From Symsagittifera roscoffensis (taxonomy: Eukaryota; Xenacoelomorpha; Acoela; Convolutidae), in contig NC_087070.1 of assembly GCF_963678635.1 (NCBI RefSeq), positions 4,744,539-4,808,538 of the forward strand: a DNA stretch of 64,000 nt, in the 5' to 3' direction. Below the pieces are notes generated by a model. It worked only from the letters and a program-made list of their open reading frames with translations, was not told the origin of the DNA and did not search any database. Below, one piece after another: positions 46,386 to 58,482 of this stretch (position 1 is its first letter; each line of letters starts with the position of its first letter). Position numbers and translations under genes: made by a program.

Positions 46386-47237
46386 GAGTTTTTTCCAAAT
46401 TAATCTTTCCACTTGAAAAATAGTAAAATTAGGTAAAAAACTTGCTGCGATCGTGTCAAATTTGATTCTTCGTCCGACCTGAAATTCAAATGTAACTGTT
46501 TACCTATAACCATGTTTCTCTGTTGAAAAATAATTTGTCAAATTTGAAAAACCACAAGTAAACGACTGCCATCTTGCAAAAAAACTATATATAAAAACAT
46601 TGAAATCGAAGAAAACGAAAAAAACACAACAGCTATTCTTCACTGGAAGATATAAAGATAAACACATAAAAATCTGATGTTTTAAAAGATCTGTTCAATC
46701 TCGAACAAATTTCATCAATGCATAATTTCGGATAACGTTTGGACTTATATTAGAACAAGAGATAAGTTTAAAGTTCATTTTTTATCCTTTTTAAACGACG
46801 ATTACTCTGTGTCAACTTACGGTAATCTTACATGGAAAAAAAACATATTTTTTCAAAAACTTCAGTTATTTTCCCTGATAATTGATTGTTATTACAATAA
46901 CTGTTATCGCTTGAATTAATCAAAAATACTGAAATTTGACGTAAAAAAATATGACATACACTAGCTGTCCTGAATTAATCACGATATGCAATTAAAGTTA
47001 TCTTTCTTATATCGATTCGCGCTATGAAATATATTTGAAAAATTCAAGTTTTTTTTGCTGGAAAACCATGTTTTGGAAAAGTTGATTTTTGTTTGTAAGT
47101 ATTATCGGTCTATGAAATAAGTAGAAACATTTCAAATTTTCTTAACTGGAATGGCTTGATGAGGAGAACAATAAACGGTTCGTAAACCTATGAGTATAAA
47201 AATTTTTTTTTTTGAAATTTGACTCGGTCTCTGATTT

Positions 47238-50200
47238 AACATCAATGAGCTGATTGAAACTGTTTGAACAAAAAGAACATATTTTTAATTACAATTAAAG
47301 TTTATCAGGTGATTTTCTTTATTTGGATTGGCAACAGAAAAAAAAGATCACGACAAAAACTGTTCAGTATTTACAAAAAACTGTTTTTTTTTTAATTTCA
47401 TAAGTTTTGCTCAAAAATTCTAGCATAAAGTAAGATACTTTGACGTTTTATAGTCAAATGATAAGAAAAACAAATGAAGCTAGGCCTATTATTCAGCTTA
47501 ACAAAATTTATGCAGCGAATAATCTCTATGCAACATTGCTCGCAATACGTTCAAAAATTATTTCTAAAGATATAATTGGTTTTCTTTAAAGTCAAATTGA
47601 CAATTTGTGGGTAACTGCTCAAAATAGTATATTCATATAAAAATGTGAGGGTCATAAATTTGGAAAACAGTGAATATTAAAGCGGATTCTTGAGCAGGCC
47701 AAAAGCAGATTTGTGATTGAATTCTCAGTAACGCTAGTTTCGGATTCCTCGAAAAAAATAGATAAAAAACTGCTTTAATCAAAATTCTCAAAAAACAGGC
47801 AATCTTGCGGAGTGTATTGTAAAATTTGCGGAATATTGATCAATTTGTGGAAACCTCAATCAAATATAAAAAGTTTTTGTATAATAAAGTTACGCTGTTG
47901 CAAGATCTTTAACTGTAAGCTGAACCGGCAAATTGTTAAACAGATTCTCAAAATGTCAGCGGAAGCCAAAAAATGTAAGCCGGGTTAGAGGAGTCTGCTC
48001 CAATTGCGACTTTCGCTTACATTTGAAGAATCAGCGACAATTTAATGAGCAGACAAAACTAACGTTACACTGAATTGAGCAGAGATCTCACAGAACTTTT
48101 GTAGAGGGAATTCATTTTACATTGTGGAACAAGCTTAATGAATTGTCCCAAGGTTCCAGTGACTAACATCCACCAATTTTTGCACTTATCCAGAGCTCAA
48201 TTTGGCCTCGTAATATCATGTTTTTTTTGCTAATTAAGAAGCTCACTTAGATATAAAATTTCCGCTATTTTCACCGGTGATTCTGACATAATTTTTTACC
48301 TTACTGCCTGAGCTCAGTCGAAAATGATCCAAAAAAACAGGTTGCACCAATCTAATTCTTAAAAACGCTTTGCAAATTTTGCCTATCTTGTTTTGTTTTG
48401 TCTTGTTTCAGTCCTAGTTGAGAACAGGGCGTTCTGAAATTCAGTTTTTTTACCGTTGTCCCCGGATATAACTAGTAGTAAAAAATTAGAACAGATGGAA
48501 ATGAATTGAAAAAACAGTCTGCTAACTTTGAGGTTTTTTTGTAAAGTAAGTTTTTTTCGAGCCCTTGATTCGTTTTTGTTGTTGAATAAATTAGTTGTCG
48601 CATGAAAAGTTTTTTCTGAAATGGACCATTTGCTCTTTTTAATTATATCTATCTGTTGAAACTTTTTGCAATTCTCTTTATAGTTAATGCCAAATTGCTG
48701 GCAATAGTTTTTGGGGCAGCAAATTTGTTGAATGCTAGGCCTAATGTGCAGCGAATGCATCATTTTAGTTTTTAAGAGGAGTTAAACCTTTTTTGAGCTC
48801 ATTGTTTAAGGGTCGTTTAGAACAATCCCATGCTTAGAAAAACCTAACCTGACGTAAGTAACCAAACAAAATCGAAAACAAAATATCAATCACGAAACCA
48901 TTCCAGAGGAAGACAAAACAACGGCAGATATTCTTCAGCTAGAAATACCTTAGGAGTTTTTATCATCAAAACCAGCAGTCCTTAAATTACCTGTAATAAT
49001 TCTAATCGTTAACGACACAAGGTTAAAAAATGTTGTTGAAAAAATCATGCATTTTTTTCTCATAACAAGCTAAAACGCTTCTAATATTTTTCTTAACTAG
49101 TATTTCTGTGTTTGCAATGAATCAGCCTGAACAAATTGTAATATATAATTGGAATTGATAAAAAATTATTTTCCATTGCTTGTCACAGTCTGTTCCAAAT
49201 AATTGCATGCACAGCCACTCTTGAGCACTTCACCGTGGAAATTTGAGCCTCTCAAGAGCACTTGTTTCAGTTATAACTAATTAGTGTACTTTTTTTAATC
49301 ATCTCAACTATCATTATACTTGTTTGAATTATCCATATTTTTATTCTGAAAAAAATTACTACAAGCATAGGACATCCCTGCTAGTCCGGGTCCCTTTGCA
49401 AAAGATGAAAAAGTTAAAGAACACCTAGAAAACAACAGCGGGAAAAAATTCATATAAAATGTAAAAATGGGGCCAAAAACGGTTAGAATTCAATTCAAAT
49501 CTTTATTGAAAAAAAAACTGAAAACAATACGATTTTTGTTTATCTGTAACCAAACGACATAAACTTGTGGTCACTAGACAGTTCAAAACATTTTGCATAT
49601 AGATTTGACAGACTTTTTACCCATTAAAGGATTTAAGGCTCCCATTTTGCCATAAAAATGGCCTTCACTTCAATGAGAACAAAAACATGAGGAAGAAATG
49701 TAATGCTTTTTGAACAAAAGAAATAGAATCCGCGCTTACGTCAAGAACTCAATGTACAGCGGAAAACTATGCTTCCATATAGATTGAAATCCAAAACTCA
49801 TCGAATAAAAATGAAAAAACCACACATGTGAATTTAACAAACAACACAAACAAAAGCAATAAATTGGCCAGCTCTATTGGCTGTGCACAACAAAACAATT
49901 TTTTTCTGATACTCTTGGGAAGTTCTAATCTGAACTATCTCAACATAGATGAGATGCCATTTTTTTCGTTGCCAACAAAGCAAGACAGACACATTCAAGT
50001 GAAAGTAGTAGACTACACAACCACTGGTCAAAGTTTGAAGACCAATCTAACGCATCCATTATTTTCACTCTTCCAATAAAATGGACCAACAAGCCAGATT
50101 ACTTAGATTGCGCGAGAAAGCAATTACTATAAATTGCACAGTGTATGATAAAACTAATAACTGAAATGAGAAAAACAAAACAACCTTAGCAACGGGAGCC

Positions 50201-52350
50201 TCAAAAACTGGGACAAATTGTATCTTCAAATCACTCCGGAGGAAACGTAACACGTTTTCAAAATTAATATTGTGAGAGAAGTCAAAACATGTGCCCCGCC
50301 TAAAACCATTTATGAACGAATTGATGAAACACGAGTAAGTTTTGAGGACGATCAGTTTATATCACAACTGTTCTCAACAGAAAAATTTCAATGCCATAAA
50401 TGAAATATAATCAATGACCCAAGAAATTTTAAAAAACTGTTTTTTTTAAAACACTTTCGGAGAAACAGCTACGAACCATTTCACATGGCAAAGCTCCTTA
50501 CTCCTTAACTCTAAGATTTCAACACTTTAAAAAACAAAAAATTTCCCAGATTTGTTAGAGAAAGAATTGCTGAACCTTAAGGTACATACAGAACCAAGTC
50601 TATCTCATTTTCCAGCATCGGCTCTGGAGTTACTAAAAAAAGCAATAGTCACACCAAAATAAAAAAAGGCTATCCAGAAGATCCAGAGAGCTAGAGATCA
50701 ATTTCAATAATTGGAGCACTATCAAAAGTCCTTGAAAAACCATTATAAAAACAATTATTTGACCATTTTTTGTTCAACAATCTCATAAGCAACACTAAAT
50801 TCGGGTTTAGAATGTCCTCTTCAAAAATCGACGCTAATCGTTGTTGCACAAAACATTTCAGATAATCCATTGACGAAATCAAAATTGTTGAATGCTCTTT
50901 GTTAGACCTATCCACGACATTCGATTGTATTGATCACAGGCTCCTAAGACTTAAGATAGAAGGTTAGGTTTCTCTGACAGACCAATTCAAATGAAAAATT
51001 CTTTCATAAGCAATCGTAAACTGAAAAAAGTTGACAAAAATGTTTAATCAGACTAGATTTCAAAACATCAGGGATTCCCACAGGGTACTGTGTTCAATCA
51101 AGTCAGTTTTAGTTTTCACATCAATGATCTAAAAAAGCATTTAATTGAGTTTTGTAAAATATGGCGCTCAAATTTGGAAAAAAGCTGAAAATTATCACAA
51201 AACTTCCAACCCCATTCTCTCAAACTAAGTGTCACGAAAACAAAAAAAATTAAAGATTGAATTGGCAAAAAATGTCCAACTCATTAGATGAAAAATTAAT
51301 TGAATAAAAAGCGGAAATCAAAAATTTTGATTCCAGATCAGTTCCTAACCTCCCAAGGGGAAAACAAATTAACAGTGTTGAGAAAACGGCTAGTGGAATT
51401 AAAGCATTAAAATCAATGAAAAACCACTTCCGATCGAAACAAAAATGTTACTGATGAACGGACTTGTCATTAGTCATCTCTACTACCCAGCTATGCTCCA
51501 AAAAAGAGTTTCTTCCAAATAAATTTTTCCGCTTGAAAAATAGTAAAATTAGGTAAAAAACTTGCTGTGATCGTGTCAAATTTGATTCTTCGTCCGACCT
51601 GAAATTCAAATGTGACTGTTTACCTATAACAATGTTTCTCTGTTGAAAAACAGTTTGTCAAATTTGAAAAACCACAAGTAAACGACTGCCAGCTTGCAAA
51701 AAAACTATATAAAAAACATCATTGAAATCGAAGAAAACGAAAAAAAACACAACAGCTATTCTTCGCTGGAAGATATAAAGATAAACACATAAAAAACTGA
51801 TGTTTTAAAAGATCAGTTTAATCTCGAACAAATTTCATCAATGCATAATTTCGGATAACATTTGGACTTATATTAGAACAAAAGATAAGTTTAAAGTTCA
51901 TTTTTTGTCCTTTTTAAACGACGATTACTCTGTGTCAACTTACGGTAATCTTACATGAAAAAAAAACATATTTTTTCAAAAACTTCAGTTATTTTCCCTG
52001 ATAATTGATTGTGATTACAATAACTGTTATCGCTTGAATTAATCAATAATACTGAAATTTGACGTAAGACTAGCTGTCCTGAATTAATCACAATATGCAA
52101 TTAAAGTGATCTTTCTTATATCGATTCGCGCTATGAAATATCTTTGAAAAATTCAAGTTTTTTTGATGGAAAAGCATGTTTTGGAAAAGTTGATTTTTGT
52201 TTGTAAGTTTTATCGGTCTATGAAATAAGTAGAAACATTTCAAATTTTTTTTAGGTGGAATGGCTTGATGAGGAGAACAATAAACGGTTCGTAAACCTAT
52301 GATTATAAAAAAACTTGATTTTGTTGAAAATTGACTCGGTCTCTGATTTA
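47238..52350 (+). repeat. Composite 5.1 kb array unit 4 (base unit plus LINE)
   Basis: Base-unit sequence occupies 47,238-49,675 and LINE-derived sequence 49,676-52,350. It is head-to-tail with unit 5 and similar over its full length, showing the LINE was amplified as part of the repeat rather than inserted several times. Confidence 0.85.
50655..51490 (+). pseudogene. Non-LTR reverse transcriptase fragment, unit 4
   Basis: Same motif order and same disabling changes as the copy at 45,530-46,385 (LSKVLEK, DLSTAFDC-like with Thr replaced near 50,915, PQGTVF, GLVISHL), with a further in-frame stop at about 51,304 where other copies read GAAGAAAGA/GAAGAAAAA. Sharing of defects indicates the element was already dead when amplified. 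Confidence 0.82.
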
Positions 52351-55300
52351 ACATCAATGAGCTGATTGAAACTATTTGAACAAAATGAACATATATTTAA
52401 TTACAATTAAAGTTTGAAAGGTGATTTTCTTTATTTGGATTGGCAACAGAAAAAAAAGATCACGAGAAAAACTGTTTAGTATTTACAAAAAACTGTTTTT
52501 TTTTAATTTCATAAGTTTTGCTCAAAAATTATAGCATAAAGTAAGATACTTTGTCGTTTTATAGTCAAATGATAAGAAAAACAAATGAAGCTAGGCCTAT
52601 TATTCAGCTTAACAAAATTTATGCAGCGAATAATCTCTATGCAACATTGCTCGCAATACGTTCAAAAATTGTTTCTAAAGTTATAATTGGTTTTCTTTAA
52701 AGTCAAATTGACAATTTGTGGGTAACTACTCAAAATAGTAAATTCATATAAAAATGTGAGGGTCATAAATTTGGAAAACAGTGAATATTAAAGCGGATTC
52801 TTGAACAGGCCAAAAGCAGATTTGTGATTGAATTCTCAGTAACGCTAGTTTCGGATTCCTCGAAAAAAATAGATAAAAAACTGCTTTAATCAAAATTCTC
52901 AAAAAACAGGCAATCTTGCAGAATGTATTGTAAAATTTGCGGAATATGGATCAACCTCCATCAAACCCCATTGTGGAAACCTCAATCAAATATAAAAAGT
53001 TTTTGTATAATAAAGTTACGCTGTTGCAAAATCCTTAACTGTAAGCTGAACCGCCTAATTGTTAAACAGATTCCCAAAATGTCAGCGGAAGCCAAAAAAA
53101 GTAAGCCGGGTTAGAGGAGTCTGCTCCAATTGCGAATTTCGCTTACATTTGAAGAATCAGCGACAATTTAATGAGCAGACAAAACTAACGTTACACTGAA
53201 TTGAGCAGAGATCTCACAGAACTTTTGTAGAGGGAATTCATTTACATTGTGGAACAAGCTTAATGAATTGTCTCAAGGTTCCAGTGACTAACATCCACCA
53301 TTTTTTGCACTTATCCAGAGCTCAATTTGGCCCCGTAATATCATGTTTTTTTTTGCGAATTAAGAAGCTCACTTAGATATAAATTTTTCGCTATTTTCAC
53401 CGGTGATTCTGACGTAATTTTTTAACTTACTGCCTGAGCTCAGTCGAAAATGATTCAAAAAAAAAACAGGTTGCACCAATCTAATTCTTAAAAACGCTTT
53501 GCAAATTTTGCCTATCTTGTTTTGTTTTGTCTTGTTTCAGTCCAAGTTGAGAACAGGGCGTTCTGAAATTCAGTTTTTTTACCGTTGTCCCCAGATATAA
53601 CTAGTAGTAAAAAATTAGAACAGATGGAAATGAATTGAAAAAACAGTCTGCTAACTTAGAGTTTTTTTTGTAAAGTAAGTTTTTTTCGGGCCCTTGATTC
53701 GTTTTTGTTGTTGAATAAATTAGTTGTCGCATGAAAAGTTTTTTCTGAAATGGACCATTTGCTCTTTTTAATTATATCTATCTGTTGAAAGTTTTTGCAA
53801 TTCTCTTTATAGTTAATTCCAAATTGCTGGCAATAGTTTTTGGGGCAGCAAATCTGTTGAATGCTAGGCCTAATGTGCAGCGAATGAATCATTTTAGTTT
53901 TTAAGAGGAGTTAAATCTTTTTTGAGCTCATTGTTTAAGGGTCGTTTAGAACAATCCCATGCTTAGAAAAACCTAACAACCTATCCACGGTTTAACCTAC
54001 CCCTGACGTAACTAACCAAACAAAATCGAAAACAAAATCTCAATCACGAAACCATTCCAGAGGAAGACAAAACAACGGCAGATATTCTTCAGCTAGAAAT
54101 ACCTTAGGAGTTTTTATCATCAAAACCAGCAGTCATTAAATTATCTGTAATAATTCTAATCGGTAACGACACTAGGTCAAAAAAATTTGTTGAAAAAGTC
54201 ATGCATTTTTTTCTCATAACAAGCTAAAACGCTTCTAATATTTTTCTTAAATAGTATTTCTGTGTTTGCAATGAATGAGCCTGAACAAATTGTAATATAT
54301 AAGTGGAATTGATAAAAAAATATTTTCCATTGCTTGTCACAGTCTGTTTCAAACAATTGCATGCAGAGCCACTCTTGAGCACTTCACCGTAGAAATTTGA
54401 GCCTCTCAAGAGCACTTGTTTCAGTTATAACTCATTAGTGTACTTTTTTTTATCATCTCAATTATCATTATACTTGTTTGAATTATCCATATTTTTACTC
54501 TGAAAAAAATTACTACAAGCATAGGACATCCCTGCTAGTCCGGGTCCTTTTGCAAAAGATGAAAAAGTTAAAGAACACCTAGAAAAAAACAGCGGGAAAA
54601 AAATTCATATAAAATGTAAAAATGGGGCCAAAAACGGTTAGAAGTCAATTCAAATCTTTATTGAAAAAAAACTGAAAACAATACGATTTTTGTTTATCTG
54701 TAACCAAACGACATAAATTTATGGTCACTAGACAGTTCACAACATTTTGCATATAGATTTGACAGACTTTTTACCCATTAAAGGATTTAAGGCTCCCATT
54801 TTGCCATAAAAATGGCCTTCACTTCAATGAGAAAAAAAACATGAGGAAGAAATGTAATGCTTTTTGCACAAAAGAAATTGAATCCGAGCTTACGTCAAGA
54901 ACTCAATGTACAGCGGAAAAGTATGCTTCCATATAGATTGAAATCCAAAACTCATCAAATAAAAATGAAAAAACCACACATGTGAATTTAACAAACAACA
55001 CAAACAAAAGCAATAAATTGGCCAGCTCTATTGGCTGTGCACAACAAAACAAACTTATTCTGATACTGTTGGGAAGTTCTAATTTGAACTATCTCAACAT
55101 AGAAGAGATGCCATTTTTTTTCGTTACCAACAAAGCAAGACAGACAAATTCAAATGAAAGTAGTAGACTACACAACCACTGGTTAAAGTTTAGAAGACCA
55201 ATCTAACGCATCCATTATTTTCACTCTTCCAATTAAAATGGACCAACAAGCCAGATTACTTAGATTGCGCGAGAAAGAAATTACTATAAATTGCACAGTG

Positions 55301-57527
55301 TATGATAAAACTAATTACTGAAATGAGAAAAATAAAACAACCTTAGCAACGGGAGCCTCAAAAACTGGGACAAATTGTATCTTCAAATCACTCCGGAGGA
55401 AACGTAACACGTTTTCAAAATTAATATTATGAGAGAAATCAAAACATGTGCCCTGCCTAAAACCATTTATGAACAAATTGATGAAACACGAGTAAGTTTT
55501 GAGGACGATCAGTTTATATCACAACTGTTCTCAACAGAAAAAATTCAATGCCATAAATGAAATATAATCAATGACTCACGAAATTTTAAAAAAAACTTTT
55601 TTTTTAAAACACTTTCGGAGAAACAGCTACCAACCATTTCACATGGCAAAGCTCCTTACTCCTTAACTCTAAGATTTCAACACTTTAAAAAACAAAAAAT
55701 TTCCCAGATTTGTTAGAGAAAGAACTGCTGAACCTTAAGGTCCAAACAGAACCAAGTCTATCTCATTTTCCAGCATCGGCTCTGGAGTTACTAAAAAAGC
55801 AATAGTAACACTAAAATAAAAAAAAGGCAATCCAGAAGATCCAGAGAACTAGAGATCAATTTCAATAATTGGAGCACTATCAAAAGTCCTTAAAAAACCA
55901 TTATAAAAACAATTATTTGACCATTTTTTTGTTCAACAATCTTATAAGCAACACTAAATTCGGGTTTAGAATGACCTCTTCAGAAATCGACGCTAATCGT
56001 TGTTGCACAAAACATTTCAGATAATCCATTGACGAAATCAAATTTGTTGAATGCTCTTTGTTAGACCTATCCACGGCATTCGATTTTATTGATCACAGGC
56101 TCCTAAGACTTAAGATAGAATGTTAGGTTTCTCTGACAGACCAATTCAAATGAAAAATTCTTTCATAAGCAATCGTAAACTGAAAAAAGTTGACAAAAAT
56201 GTTTAATCAGACTAGATTTCAAAACATCAGGGATTCCCACAGGGTACAGTGTTCAATCAAGTCAGTTTTAGTTTTCACATCAATGATCTAAAAAAGCAAT
56301 TATTTGAGTTTTGCAAAATATGGCGCTCAAATTTGGAAAAAAGCTGAAATTTATCACAAAACTTCCAACCCCATTCTCTCAAACTGAGTGTCACGAAAAC
56401 AGAAAAAATTAAAGATTGAATTGGCGAAAAATATCCAACTCATTAGATGAAAAATTAATTGAAGAAAAAGCGGAAATCAAAAATTTTGATTCCCGATCAG
56501 TTCCTAACCTCCCAAGGGGAAAACAAATTAACAGTGTTGAGAAAACGGCTTGTGGATTAAAAGCATTAAAATCAATGAAAAACCACTTCCGATCAAAACA
56601 AAAATGTTACTGATGAACGGACTTGTCATTAGTCATCTACACTTCCCAGCTATGCTCCAAAAAAGAGTTTCTTCCAAATTAACCTCTCCGTATGAAGAAT
56701 GTAAATTCAGGTAAAAAACTTGCTGCGATCGTGTCAAATTTGATTATTTGTCCGACCTGAAATTCAAATGTAACTGTTTACCTATAACCATGTTTCTCTG
56801 TTGAAAAATAGTTTGTCAAATTTGAAAAACTACAAGTAAACGACTGCCAGATTGCAAAAAAACTATATATAAAAACATTGAAATCGAAGAAAATGAAAAA
56901 AAAACACAACAGCTATTCTTCACTGGAAGATATAAAGATAAACACATAAAAAACTGATGTTTTAAAAGATCAGTTACAATCTGGAACAATTTTCATCAAA
57001 GCATAAATTCGGATAACATTTGGACTTATATTAGAACAAAAGATAAGTTTAAGTTTATTTTTTATCCCTTTTAAACGACGATTACTCTGTGTCAACTTAC
57101 AGTAATCTTACTTGGAAAAAAAAACATTTTTTTTTCAAAAACTTCAGTTATTTTCGCTGATGATTGATTGTGATTACAATAACTGTTATCGCTTGAATTA
57201 ATTAATAATACTGAAATTTGACGTAGAAAAAAATGACAGACACTAGCTGCCCTGAATTAATCACTATATGCAATTAAAGTCATCTTTCTTATATCGATTC
57301 GCGCTATGAAATATCTTTGAAAAAATCAAGTTTTTTTTGCTGGAAAAGCATGTTTTGGAAAAGTTGATTTTTGTTTGTAAGTTTTATCGGTCTATGAAAT
57401 AAGTAGAAACATTTCAAATTTTCTTAGCTGGAATGGCTTGATGGGGAAAACAATAAACGGTTCGTAAACCTTTTGTATAAAAAAACTTGAACTTTTTGAA
57501 ATTTGACTCGGTCTCTGATTTAACATC
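52351..57527 (+). repeat. Composite 5.2 kb array unit 5 (base unit plus LINE)
   Basis: Base-unit part 52,351-54,830, LINE part 54,831-57,527. At 57,527 the array ends: the expected GAGCTGATTG is replaced by unrelated sequence (GCGTTCAAACTTTC). Confidence 0.85.
55810..56645 (+). pseudogene. Non-LTR reverse transcriptase fragment, unit 5
   Basis: Third array copy of the reverse transcriptase, with the same blocks in the same order and the same missing YADD box. In this copy the DLSTAFD block reads through with Phe for Cys-Ile next to it. An open frame at 56,416-56,613 covers the C-terminal INSVEKTACGLKALK segment but is only a piece of the domain. Confidence 0.82.
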
Positions 57528-57740
57528 AAGCGTTCAAACTTTCATCGGTTGAGTGACTCCAACTCAAAAATAGTTTTTAACGGCTTAATAACTATTTTTT
57601 TCATGAAATCACATGAAACGTTTCATAGTTTCATAACTAAAATAATTTGCTCAAAAATAACTTAAGCTTTGCAAACCGATTCAGTTTATGTAATAGCTTG
57701 AAGTTTTTCAAAGATTTATAACTCGAATGAAAGACTTTCA
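57528..57740. other. Array end, unique AT-rich sequence
   Basis: No match to the repeat unit or LINE was noticed. Contains repeated TTTCATAGTTTCATAAC-like words, no gene. Confidence 0.4.
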
Positions 57741-58276
57741 CAGAGCATTTCAGAAAATATATTGACAGAAACAAACTTGTTGCATGCTTTTTATTAGGCC
57801 TTTGCACGGCATTCGATTGTAAGACGGACACAAAGCAAGACGGACACCTTCAAATGAAAGTAATAGACTACGTAACCACTGATTCTACTATAGAAGGCCA
57901 ATCAAACACATCAATTATATTCACTCTTCCAATTGAAAAGGACCATAAACTAGATTACTCAGATTACGCGAGAAAACAATTACCATAATATGCACAGTGT
58001 ATGATAAAATTTCATACTGAAAGGAGAAATACAAAACAACCTCAGCAACGAAAAACTGGGAGAACTTGTATCTTCAAATCGCTCCCGAGGAAGTGTACCA
58101 CGTTTCAAATTTATTAATGTGAGAGAAATCAAAAAATGTGCCCCGCCTAAAATCATTTATAAACAAAACGATAAAACGAGAGTAAGTTTTGAGGACGATC
58201 AGTTTATATCAAAACTGTTCTCAACAAAAAAAATCAATGCCATAAATGAAGTACCATCAATGACTCATGAAATTGA
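57741..58276 (+). mobile_element. Rearranged, more diverged LINE fragments
   Basis: About 57,741-57,817 matches the reverse-transcriptase region around the AFDC motif (GGCATTCGATTGTA). It is followed at about 57,826 not by the downstream part but by the upstream LINE part (matching 49,978-50,420: AGACGGACACxTTCAAATGAAAGTA through ATCAATGACTCA). So two pieces are joined in reversed order. Divergence is clearly greater than between array units. Confidence 0.7.
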
Positions 58277-58482
58277 GATAGGGACCAGTTTAAGTTTATG
58301 TAAGTGCTATCAATTGTTTTCTTTCTGTCTGGAGACCTGCTGTCGTGACCTTGCGATCTTCAACGTCCGATCTGATCTGAAAAAAACCAGTGCAGTAAGA
58401 TTTCGATGTAATGCCTAACAGTTGCTACAATTCAAGTTAACAACTCTTCTTTTTCTATAAATTAAAATATAAACACATCAAC

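Larger units (their letters stand above)
42676..47237 (+). mobile_element. LINE-derived insert in array unit 3' (with internal duplication)
   Basis: At GGCCTTCACTTCAATGAG the repeat unit switches to sequence absent from units 1 and 2 and returns to unit sequence at about 47,238 (GAGCTGATTGAAAC). Net of the 1,966-bp duplication it is about 2.6 kb. Its 3' half encodes a broken non-LTR reverse transcriptase on the plus strand. The upstream part has only decayed frames (for example 43,185-43,421) and no recognised endonuclease motif. Confidence 0.75.

Noticed and set aside
12695-57527. CRISPR-like or short-spacer array
   Set aside because: The repeats are kilobase-scale units in direct contact, with no short repeat-spacer pattern, and the sequence is eukaryotic.
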